Below, piece after piece: positions 43,301 through 55,900 of a stretch of DNA of 64,000 bases (position 1 is its first letter; each line of letters begins with the position of its first letter). This DNA comes from Tipula vernalis. Taxonomy: Eukaryota > Arthropoda > Insecta > Diptera > Tipulidae. The position numbers and the translations under genes were made by a program. Where the stretch lies: positions 21,101,653 through 21,165,652 of the forward strand of contig OY282560.1 in the NCBI GenBank assembly GCA_958295665.1, in the 5' to 3' direction. Under the pieces are notes generated by a model that saw only the letters and a list, made by a program, of their open reading frames with translations, was not told the origin of the DNA and did no database searches.

Positions 43301-43872
43301 TTAAGAATTCTTTTAAAATTAGTCGTGTGTGCAGTACTTTATTCTATACAGATTTGATTGACAAATTCACAATAATCATAGTCAGCGACATCAATTTTTA
43401 TTGAAACAAATACAACAAAAATTGTGATAAACAAACTTTTCAGTGAATGAATTTTATTAAAAAAAATACAAAATAGATATAAATTTTTATAAATTTCTTA
43501 GTTAAATAACACATTAATTTTAAATTATTCCCAATTTAACGTAAATGTACAAATAAAATGCGCAACTTTACAAATTTATAATTAAACTCCATCAATCCAG
43601 TAAATATTGACAACACTGTAAACATAAGCCAAACAAAAAATTGTTTGTAACCCCTTAAAAAAAAATCTTCTTTCTCTCGGATACTACACACACACATACA
43701 AAATTATTTTCCTCCATATTGGAATAGACTGCTCGTCGTTAAACAAGTCAAGTGCAATCTCCCATTTAAATATAAGAATAAAGTTAAATAAAAGATAATT
43801 TTAGCAAAAAGAACTAGTTTTAATTTAAAGTTAATAGTTTTGTTTTTTTTTTAAATATACTAGGGTGTAAAA
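43301..43872. other. Presumed upstream region of the FBXL gene
   Basis: AT-rich, no coding sequence. The start site and promoter could not be placed. The coding start at 43873 implies that the 5' UTR lies in or before this stretch. Confidence 0.4.
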
Positions 43873-43902
43873 ATGAGCCATTCCGGCCGTAATAAATACG
43901 AG
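43873..43902 (+). CDS. Fbxl20: FBXL exon 1 (candidate start exon)
   Basis: ATG at 43873 encodes MSHSGRNKYE and stops exactly at the donor GAG|GTAATC in phase 0, which suits the phase-0 acceptor at 45486. Context GTAAAAATG is a fair fly start context. An ATG|GTAATT at 44490 is an alternative one-codon exon with compatible phase. I prefer 43873 because it encodes ten residues ending cleanly. Confidence 0.6.
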
Positions 43903-46900
43903 GTAATCAACTAAAAAAATAAAATTTTTGCATTCATACAATTTCACAAAAATATTCTTGTTGAAGCACGAACGAGCGAAACGAAAAAAAAAATTCTTGG
44001 CTTTGTTGTTTTTGTATTTATTATTATTATTATTATTTATTTTTCTCTGTGATTCTAATTTTTTTTTTTTTTTTTTTTTTTGAAATATTCACAGCTGATT
44101 TTGTTGCTTTCGGTTGGCTTGTCGTCGTCGTCGCGTTTCATTGTTCTGTATTTGCTGTCAATTAACTCGAGTAAAAACTAAAAATTAAATTCATTTCAAA
44201 GACGCAATACTTTTAATAAAAACATTTAAGTGTCAATATTCATAAATAAACTAAAATATTATTAATTTAGTTAATGAATGGTTAATGTTAAATAGAACGA
44301 AAAAAAAATGTTTTGGTGAATTAATAAGTGGAAGTTTTTTTTTATTTTATTTTATATTTTTAGAAGCACGAAAATCTCTTGCTGGTTTTCATGCAAATTT
44401 GTGTGTGTGTTTACGCGTTTTCATCGTATAAATATTTATTATATTTGTATATTTTCGATAAATTATATAAAAATTATAAAGAAAGAAAAATGGTAATTCT
44501 CATTTTTATTGTTGTCTACAGTTGAGTATCAGAATATGCGGGTGTAGTGTTTAACTTGTCGTCGGATAATTTACTGAAAGTCACTTTATCGAAATTACAG
44601 TTCAACCCAAGATTTTTTGGTTCGAAACACAAATTGTTTCTATTCTAAAACTTCACCGTCTACTAACGCTTCGTATTCCCCGGAGCCATCCAACTGTTCC
44701 AATGAAAAATAAAAATTGATAATAATTTATGAGATATTTGACAAATAATATTTTGTGCTGTCTTATTCCCAACCAACTCATTCAAGTTCTTCCGTTTTGT
44801 TAGTATCGAGAAGAAGTCATTCAAAAGTTTAAAGAACTTCAAGCACGATTCGTGTTAAAAGTGTAAACTCAACAACAGGTTGCGGAATTGGAACCCGTAT
44901 TAACTTGAAGAAATCCTCTTAATGCATCTTAAAAGAATTAAATAAATTTAGAAAATTTTCGAATAGAATGAATCTAAAAATTGTTCACAAAATTTATTGA
45001 AAATTTACAAAATAAGTCAAACAAACATTTCATATTCTTTCCCTCTTTCAAAAGTGTTTAAAATATTTAAGGTTTGATAAGGCATTAGAAATGGTTTAAA
45101 GATGAATTTTGCAACAAATTTGAATATTTGAAATTCATATATCAAATGGTGGTCCTCAAAATTATCTTTTGGTGCCATGAGCTGTGCAGTTAACGTTACT
45201 AAACTATAATGTCTGGTTCGACAAATTTTGATCCTTTGATCGTTATGATTTCGATTTTCGATCAAATATCATTCGATTAATTGTGCTTCGAAATATCAGC
45301 GGCGATTTTTTTTGTTATTCTGCTCCCATTTATCTGCTAATTTACCTCAAGAAAACAGAAACAAATATGTTGTAATGAAATCAAACGGATTTTTCCATTT
45401 TTCTTTTATTAATATACATATTTTATATACACACATTGTTTTTAATTACAAATAATTAAGATGATATTTATAAATTTATTTTCAGCAACCAACACACAAC
45501 AACAACAACAATACAACAATTTTATACGATGAAATTTCGTTGAGATTACCGAAAGAGATACTGTTAAGAATATTTTCTTATTTGGATGTTGTATCATTAT
45601 GCCGCTGTGCTCAGGTAAGCATCAGTTTTTCTATATAGTTTTATATAACTTAATAAATCAATAACTTTTTATTTGTATAAAGTATAAACTATCTTTTATG
45701 TTGTCTAGTTGAATTGATTTGTGTATAGCAAGGTTGTTATTTCCTTTTTCTTTTTTCTATAAATTTTCTCTGTAAAGTATCTATAAACTATTCAATACAC
45801 ATATAATACTAAAATAACGTTAGAAACAATAAAAAATCGTTAAGTAATTTCCCTTACTATCCATGATTGCAATTCCATGCAATTTTCCATTTTTTTGAAT
45901 TTTATTTTTATTGGCTAGACACATTGACATACATAACAACAACAAAAAAAACATTCTTTGTTTTTTTTTTGCTGGTATGTAATTACTTACTACTCACGCC
46001 CTTATATATTTGGAGGGGAAATATTTTTAAGGCTGCTCGTCATCTACTGATTTTCTTTCTTACCTAGAACAATTTCTTTTTTATTCAACAAGTTTGCTTT
46101 ATTACATTGGTCGGTTGAATCTACTGAATTTTATCGCACCTAGACAAAATTTTTTGTTTTCTATTTTACGAGTTGATGCAGCTCTTGTCTAGGAAATTAT
46201 ACTTTTTGTTGTTCCACTTTGTGTGACAGTTTTTATATTATTTTATTATTGTCTAGTGTCTCTAAAGTGCAGTAGACTGTATCATCATTAAGAACGTTTA
46301 GTTTTATTATAGTTCTAGAGTTAATGTTAAAGACTTAAATGATTCTTTATGCTCGTTATCTTAAATAAAGGAAGGTATGGAAACAGTTTCTATCTTGAAT
46401 TTTCTGATTTCATTTTTTTTGGAACGTTAGACTAACCTAGTTAGTCTAGTCTTGCTATTACCAAACCGTTTGAGATGTTTATAAGGAAAGTCTTATGGGA
46501 ATATTAACTATCACATTCAAAGTGTAAAGTAAAGTTTCCAGCATCCGTCTAGACAAAATTCATATAAGAAATTATAAATATTCATTGGCTTGAAAACACG
46601 CCCATATAAATTTAATGGATTGGAAAATTTATCAGCTTCTATATAAACAACAATTTATATAGCAAATTTCCTTCTTACCTAGGACAATTTCTTTTTTGTT
46701 AAACAAGTCGTATTTTTCAGTTTTATGTTACTCGATTATCTAATAATTGTGGTTTCGGAAAATATTTTTTGTCATCGAAATCGAATGCTTTGTTATACTG
46801 TCTGACTGTTACAAAGTAATGATTTTTTTTTATTACACTGGCAAACAAAAATTTGAAGTTGATATAAACTTGAGTTGTGATAGTAAAGGTATCTACCGTT

Positions 46901-49900
46901 TCCTTGCAATTTTTATAAAGCAAATAAATTGGCTTAATTGATATTTATTTTATGAAGCTCTCTGAAACTACGAATTATTATTATTAGAATTAGTTGTTGA
47001 ACCCACTGAAGCTTCACACTGTAATCCACAAAGGCCACACAGTGCAAACCTTGGATAATCTACTATTTCGTAATCGTCATCCTTTTCCACAAAACAAATT
47101 ACATAAGGAGAATCAATGGCGTCCGAAGTGGAAAATGTGCAATTAGCGAAGACCTACATGCGATGTAGTTTTTAAGCGGATTTTTAACACGATGCTTGAT
47201 ATCAATTTATATTTAAATTAATCATATTTGTCGATTTAATTTAATTGAAAAATGTGCATTTCAATTTGCATTTTGGACACACCCAACCTTTGTGAACATT
47301 TTTCGTATTTGTTTTGAGCAAAAGTTTAAAAATCACAATAGACTAGTGCATCGAAGGGTGGTCAAAAAGTAGTAAGACTTTTCCGGCTTATCGAAACGAG
47401 TAGTTTTTTTTTTCTTAGGTTGGTAGCACCCTAACAGACATTTGTGTCAAATTTCGTAGTAGTTATGAGATATGCTTGTTTACTTTCATCTAAAAATGTG
47501 AATTTTTCGATTTTTAAAATAAGTTCAGCAAGAAGTTGTTCAAATAAGGCACAGAACGCGTTGAAGTCGATGAACGTCCTTGCCAAGGAAGTCAAGATTT
47601 TCGTGATCAAAAATCGTCGATTGACAATTAGAGATCTTGTTGACGATGCAAATATCGTTTGGATCAGAATTTTGGACAGACAACTCTTGGTTTTTGGCAT
47701 CACGATAATATCGCCTTCTCACACTGTCTCTGAAACATTCGACCGATATTTTTTCTGAATCGCCCTATAAAACCGCTCCGGAGATATCGTTTTGACTCGA
47801 TTGAATTGATACAAGCCGAATCGAAGAAGGATTTGAAGGCCATTCCGGAAATCGCCTTAAACATTTTTCCGAAGACTGGAAAAACGATGATTTCTATCCC
47901 AAAGGTATTATTTTGAACGGGATGACATAAGTTAGAATAATAAGCCGTTTTTGGGTTTGTAATAGAAAATGAAAATAGCCTTAGTACTAATTTTTAAAAA
48001 GAACTAAACATGTTAGTCTAATTGGCACGAAAGTAAAAAGCACCTTTCGATAATCCAAACTTTTCACTTTGCACTTTTGATTATATTGATAAATTGGCGT
48101 TTCATTCTGTTCCACAAATACAAGTGATAAATGAGAGTGCAAATTTTAATTTATCACACTAGTTTGTTCTATGAATTTATTATTATCAATACCGAAATTC
48201 GAAGTACAAAACGAAAACTACAATTTGCTAAAACTTTTGAAGTATTTAAATAAAGTGTTTGAATATAAAAATTGATGTTTTAATTGCTAAGTTAATATGT
48301 ATTTGGAAAATGGAAAGTATGCAACAATTTACTTTGATAATGAGGACGATAACATGCTTCAGAAATGTATTAATGAAAAATTAAGTAAAGAATTCGAAGT
48401 GAAATTGGGCTTGAAACACAATGTAACGATTTGTTCGATATGCTCGAAAGGTTTCAACTTTTTCATGTCATCATTTTTTAGAAGAAGAATCGGTCCTTAA
48501 AGGATATAAAGGTTGATGATATCGGCTAAGGACCCTTTAAAAGTAAAGAAGTAGTTATTTATTGACTTTTTGGTCATGTGACACAATAAATTTGAACGAA
48601 AATTCGAAAATTTGATTACCTGGAAGATAGGAAACCCAAAACAATAAAGATTCTTTAGAAAAGAGACATTACCAACCAATAAATTAAACCTAAAAATGAA
48701 TAAATCCATAAAAAAAATGGGGCGACTTCAGATTCTCGTTCTATATAAACTAACTGTGACTACTCGTTAAGTGCAAAGTAGCTAGATGATTTGATAACTG
48801 AAATTATGAAAAAAAAATTTTTTGGAATTAATTTAATTTGCATTTTGCAATAAGTGCAGAGTTATTCAATAACTAATGGATCTATAAATAATTGAGCCTG
48901 GATTCACTGTCTTTCTACAAATAACAAATTTTTTATTTTTAATAGCTAAATTCAGAGACTCAATTCAAGAATAAAGCTGCGTTTTCCATTGGACAACTGT
49001 TCGATACCGCGATAGGTGTTAAATTGCCAAATGTTTTAATTATATTCAGCAAATCTAAACATTTTTTACATTTAACAAGAAAAATTCACTGAAAAATTTG
49101 TTATTTTTCGTCATTATGGGAGAGTTTATACCGAACAAAGATAACACAAGAAATCGAATAAACATTTCCTGTAATTAATTGGGATTTACCTTTAACTTTT
49201 GCTGCCTCATAGATATATCATAGATACTTTTAGTTTATAAGAACGAAATCTTTAAGATTTAATAAGCAATGTTATCTTTTGCCACATGCCATTTCCACGT
49301 TTATTTTATATAAAGATAGGAAATCTTTCAATCTAAAAATGAAATCAATAAATTCTAGAATTAAACACGAAATGTACAACCAATTAAACTATAAATGACA
49401 TTATTATCTCGAACTTAAATAAATAAAATTTCCGGTATTTTCAAGTTCGTCGGCTTTTGTGTTTATATTGCGCACGTAAGACGACTTGCCTTGGTGAATC
49501 ACCAAAACAATAAAGTTTGAAGTGTGCAGATACATTGTATTGTAATGGCTGAATTCCATATTATACGTAGTACAAGCCTCTATCGTTTTTTTATGATTCG
49601 GTTAATTAAATAATAAAAAATGCCGAGTAATTCAAATCATTGAACCCGGATTTTCCAAAAACAAATTTCGCGGTAAATAAATTGGTGTCTGAGACTTTTT
49701 GGGAGTTTTATCAGTGTTTCGTTAGCTGTACGCTACTTGTTACCCATTCCGGAACTGAGATTCACAAATCTTTGATTAGGAATCACAAATTTACATAGCT
49801 TAAACCACAAAGCAAAATAATTTTGGAGAAACTCACACGTGCCGTGAAATTGAATGCCAATGATTTTTGTACAAAGCCGCTATTTTTACAGTCATATCCG

Positions 49901-52900
49901 TAAATAAAATTTAAAAAAAAAAAATCAACAAAAAAATTAAACAAATAAATACATACTTCGATTAGTGCGGGGTTTAGTTACACATTTGCTTGCATTCAAA
50001 AATTATTTACATACATTTTATTACTTATTCTTTAAAAGTTCGTCTTCAAAAAATCTGTTGCTCGTCAAAAATCATTAGCTTTTTGTATTTAGAGACCATA
50101 AGCACGATAATTGTATTGAGATTTGCGTGACAATTTTATATGTTCGTGGTGCTATTATTTATTTAGAACTTATTTATATGGAAATTGTATTTAATTATTT
50201 GATTTTTTAGTAAAATTTAAAATTAATGGTGCAATTAGAAATCAAAGTTAGCGCCCTACCCTGACCGCGGACTACGTCATTTTTATGCATTTTTATTATT
50301 GAACGTGTTAATTTATTCAATTGAAAAATCACCAGGCGAATATAACATTACGCGGACAAAAATTTTGATAATCATGAAATATTACAGCTGTTCGTATTGC
50401 TATAAATTAGGTGGTGATATCTCAACTCAAGTATTGATATAACCAATTTATTATCTAAAATTTTCCAATAAAATTAATTAAAATTATTTAATATTTAGAA
50501 TTGTTTTATATTAAAAATTAGAATCGATTAATCCTTGCCTTAATCATATAGCACGGCGGCTTATGAAAAGATGTTATATCTAATATTTATTTAACCATTA
50601 ATGTAAGCAACGTACATATGTTAAAAGCAAATTTAATTTTTATTAAGTGTAAAATTAATATTTACCATTTTGCGCGATTTTTTTATTTTTTATTTATTGT
50701 AAGTTCATTGCACTTAAATTCATTTATTACAACATTATGTTGGTTAATTTTTAACTGAATTGTTATTTGATTTAAGATGTGTAATGTAAATATGTGTCGC
50801 TTAGAAATTAATAGAAATTGGTTGGGCATGTATTTTCTTCTTCATCAAGATATGTTCAAATTTTCTTTTTCACTTGTAAAAGTGTTCACATACCAAACAT
50901 AAATATTTTACCCAATTCGATGGTTGTATAAAGATAAGTTGATCGTTATAAATGGTTTCTAAGCTTTTCTCGAACTTTTAAATTTCCTTTTTCTAACAGC
51001 TCACTCAATTTTTGTGGCGTTCGTTTTGCATATTTCGAGTAAAACTTTCATGATTGTATTTAATTTCACAAATTTGTATAATTATTTGGCTTAACAGACT
51101 TAAATGAGTTCGCTGCCCTATATTTCGACAAAGCTCAATAAAAATGTAAATTTTTACTGCATATACTTGAAGTTTTATATTTGTTTTTCTTTTCTTTATT
51201 TTAGGTCTCAAAGCATTGGAATAATTTAGCTCTAGATGGTTCAAATTGGCAAAAAATTGATTTATTTAATTTTCAAAGAGATATTGAGGTAAACAAGTTT
51301 TCTATTTTTTATTTTGTTATTGTAAAATAATTTTTTTTTTTTTGCCCTTAAAACCCCAACCAACACAAAAAACACACGCATAATTAGGGCCCCGTGATTG
51401 AAAATATATCATTAAGATGTGGTGGATTTTTAAAATCACTATCATTACGTGGTTGTCGATCAGTTGAGGATCAATCAATTAAAACCTTAGCATTATACTG
51501 CCAAAACATAGAATTTCTCGATCTGTCTGATTGTAAAATAATTTCAGATTCATCGATAACAGCACTTAGTAAACATTGTTCTAAATTGCATTCAATTAAT
51601 TTAGAATCGTGTGTTAATATAACTGATTTAAGTTTAAAAGAAATATCCGATGGATGCCGAAATTTAACCGAAATGAATGTATCGTGGTGTAAAAATATAA
51701 CCGAAAAGGGGGTAGAAGCGCTTGCTAAAGGGTGCAATAAACTTAGAAAATTTAGCAGTAAAGGTTGTAAAGATGTTAATGACCGAGCCGTTATATTTTT
51801 AGCTAAATATTGTCGAGATTTAGAAATCGTTAATTTACATAGTTGTCATGTAAGTATTTAGATGTTACCTTACATAACAATATACAAGAAACTTATTTCA
51901 ATAATATTTCCACAGACAATCACAGATGCCTCAGTAACTAAATTAGCGGAAAAATGTCATAATTTAAAACAATTGTGTATATCTAAATGTACCGAATTAA
52001 CAGATCAAACATTAATTGCCCTGGCACAATATAATCCTTATCTAAATACATTAGAAGTAGCTGGATGTAGTCAATTTACAGACTTAGGATTTCAAGCCCT
52101 TGGAAAGGTAATAAACAAATTTCAATTTTATGTAATCAGTAATAATTTGTTGATTTTATTTGTTAATAGAATTGCAAATATTTGGAACGAATGGACTTAG
52201 AAGAATGTAATCAAATCACGGATTTAACCTTAGCACATCTAGCGACAGGGTGTCCAAGTTTAGAAAAACTAGTAAGAAATTTCCTTATCCGTGACAATTA
52301 ATTAAAAATTAATATAAATCGTTTCTTTTATAAACACGTAACAGACACTATCGCATTGTGAATTAATAACGGATGATGGTATTAGGCAACTAGCCGCGGG
52401 AAGCTGTGCAGCTGAAAGTTTATCCGTCCTAGAATTGGATAATTGTCCTTTAATAACGGACGCTACTCTAGAACATCTTATATCATGCCACAACCTTCAA
52501 CGAATAGAATTATATGATTGCCAATTAATTTCCAGAAATGCAATTCGAAAATTAAGAGTAAGTATTTTTTTGCATCTTCCTTAATTTTATTATTCAATTA
52601 TATTTTCTTTTTTTTTATGAATAAAATTATAAGCGAAGTATAATTTTCATCAGTCATGTGTGTTGTTTGTAATCTTAAAATTATTTGATTAGTTTATTTT
52701 GTTATGTGGTGTGAGAAATTGGATTATCTATAAAAGTACACCTTCTAAAATTAAGCTGAGCATGTGCAACATTAAACGGATTTATAAATTATGTAATACA
52801 TTGGTACGAAAAATTTAAAATTAGTACAGTTCGTATACAATACAGGTAGACCAACAGACTTGATAAAATTAATAGGGTGCGCTTTATCATTAAATTGTTA

Positions 52901-55900
52901 AACCGAGAGATGTCAATATCGGTACTCGGTCAGACAAGATATTTGACGGATTAAAGCTTTGATCCATTACGAGGTATCTTGTTAAAATTATCTTCCTATT
53001 ATCCGTTTTTCTTAATTCCAACTTATCCGAGTTAGATCAAAGTTTAAATTGGAAGCAACAACAAAATTTAAAGTGGCTTGTGTTTCTGGATCAAAATTTT
53101 GATCCGACCAGTTCTTTGCATTTCCTGGTCGTTCGAACTACAACGGACAGTGAGAATTCCGACCTGTATTCTAAGCTGGTCTCTTTAAAGATAAAGCAAA
53201 CTTAATAAACCTCCGATCTGTCTCACTAATAAAGTGATTTGCATTAAGGCAACAGAAAGTAGCGCGCCATTTCAGTCTTAGCTCTTTAAGAGCGAAGTTT
53301 TTATAGCCTTCTTACCGTTGTTAAAAGATAAGGAAGCCGCTGATTGAGGACCGATTAATGTTAATCGGGAACCGGCCTTGGCTGGGGTAATCGGCGATCC
53401 CATTACCTTCAATTTCACAATGAGCCGGCACTTATAAGACAGTAACTCTATTGTTAGAACAAAGAGGTTGATGGAATGTTTACAGTTAAATATTGTAGCT
53501 TTAGAAATATTCAATTCTGCACAGCATTACTATCCGCACAAAAACAAGTATTTTCTGTTAACAGCAAGACTCAAAGCATCAGTAACACTGCGAGTCAAAG
53601 CTGTTAAAGATAGTGCAGTGCGAACCCAGACATTTATTTATCAAAACACTGAAAAATTACCTTTAGTTTCACTGCGTGCGAGTAAATTTAATAAAAAAAA
53701 ATTAAAAAAATTGAGACGATAATATCAAACACGGCAGTCTCCCTTTTTGCCAAATTGAGATATTTGAAGAAAACGTTTTGATGTGTTTGCTAAGAAATTC
53801 AAGTAAAATTTGAAATTTTTTTTTATTTATAATTAAATCCTTTTTAATAATTTTTAGCAAATTTGGTTGTAGACTAATTATTATATTAATAAATTAATGT
53901 CGTTTTCGATTGATTTTTTACCCCTCTTTGAAAGTGTAACCTCAATTTCTTCGTCAATCGAACATAAACACCGAATTGCGTTCTGTCATCTGTCAAACCA
54001 TATTAAAACGATAAGTCAAATCGAAAATGACAGCACAATGACAGTACTGTTTAGTGCATTTGTTTGTGGTCAATCGAAATCCACATAAGTTTAAAAAATG
54101 GAGATTGCCGGCTTTGATACACACGCAGATTTTCATAGTAATCAAAAGTAATTCTCTAGTTATCTTGTCGTTTTCGTTTATTTTGCATTTGATGGCGACA
54201 CGGTCGACTCAATGATGTCAATGAATTTTTTTTGAATTACAATTTTAATAGACATTTGCAGTTTAAAATTTTTTGTTTTTTTAAAATATTTGTTTTTAAA
54301 TAATTAATGAATTATAATTTAGGGGCAATTTAAATGAGCAACCATGAAAAATTTTGTGGCGACAAACATTAGTATCAAAAATAATACATTGACAACAGAA
54401 ATAATGTTTTGGAACAAACTTGTGAGAATACAAAAAAATATTTTTGAATGACATAAATAAAAATAATAATAATGCGACGATTATGGCCATCATACAACAA
54501 GTTTACATTTTGAACAGTGATAGCTCAGGCGGTTGGCGCGTTGTACGAACATAAAGGTTTGATGGTTCGATGCTCGTCGTAGCCCATGTTTTTATTACAA
54601 TTATTTTTATTTATTGTGGGCATCGAAACATGTTTGTACAGCAACGCACAAATGCATAATGATCTAGTAAAAACAAGAACTTCCGAGATAATAGAGTACA
54701 AAGGGGGAGGCCTGGTTTAGTAATTGATGAATAAAATGAACAACAATACATAGACACGGTCCATCGACAATAATGAATGATGATGATTACGATGAGCCAT
54801 AAACGATATTTCCAGATGATTATGGGTCATAAACAGAATACACATGAATCAAGATGATTTATGACACGCAATAAAGGAAATTTCGAGAGCAGTATCAAAC
54901 TGGAATATAAACACGACCAATGGCAAGCAGGAAAAAGTTTATGGTTTACTTTAAATCGTGAACAAGTGAAATAAATCTGTTGTCATAGCGCCTCCAACCC
55001 CATAGCACCCCAAAAAAATGTTTAGTAACAAAATAAAAACAAATCATCTAATTTAATCGATTAATCCAAATTACAATATTTAAAATTTGATCTGTGTCTG
55101 CAAGGTTGTGAAAATTTTTAAAATTCATAATTTAGTTGTTCGTAGCAGGTGGTAAATTTGCTCCAAATACTAAATTTGTTCACAATTTATTATTTTTGTT
55201 TGTAATAGTTATCTCTTAAAATTTTTATTTCGATGCTCAATGTTTTGTGTCCCCTTCCAATGATTCCAACAATTTATAAATACAAAATGCTAATTTATGA
55301 TATATTGTTCCAAAAAATTATTTTTTATGATGCCAAGAAATTGCTGTTTGTTGCTCTTTAAATGGCGCTGTTTTATTAATTTTTTGTATCTCAAATTCTA
55401 ATTGTTTTGGTGCCGGTTTATTGGCAGCCTTTTATTTATACATATGGATTCTGTATAATTAATTACGAGACAATTTTATCTCTGTTGTATAAATTCAAGT
55501 ATCTAAATAAATGTTGACATTGCAAGGCGCTTTACAAAAGGCAAATAAACAAATTGAAGATACAAATTACAACGAAAATATTTGTTCAATGCGATATTCT
55601 GCGTTTCGAGTAATACGAGAGATACATACAATCGCATCCCTGTTCAAGGCTAACGTTAACTTTCGGTTTATTGGATGAGTTAACATTGCTGGTTGATAAG
55701 TTAGCAATTATTACTATGAAATTATGCAAGAAGGTTGGATATAATTGGTTGTCTCGCCTATGGTAGGGGTTTCAGAAGATGTTCACGATCTAGCAATACA
55801 ACACATAAAAATACATAACAGAGTGCTAATAAAACCGATTGTTGATAAAGAGATTCTGGGTGATTTTATCAACAAATTCTTTAAAAAGAAAAAACAAAAA

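Larger units (their letters stand above)
45615..51204 (+). other. FBXL intron 2 (5.6 kb)
   Basis: Contains a mariner remnant (47360-47950), an unassigned minus-strand frame (46978-47155), a small plus-strand frame (48297-48500) and repeated words of the type ACCTAGAACAATTTCTTTTT at about 46062 and 46676. Otherwise it is AT-rich without recognisable elements. Another open frame, 51005-51244 minus, overlaps exon 3 and is spurious. Confidence 0.6.

Noticed and set aside
53278..53514. Ribosomal RNA fragment
   Set aside because: Composition suggested rRNA at first glance but no segment matches conserved rRNA cores I can recall.
54513..54585. Functional tRNA gene
   Set aside because: The A and B boxes are present but the acceptor and anticodon stems do not form; called a SINE/tRNA-like relic instead.
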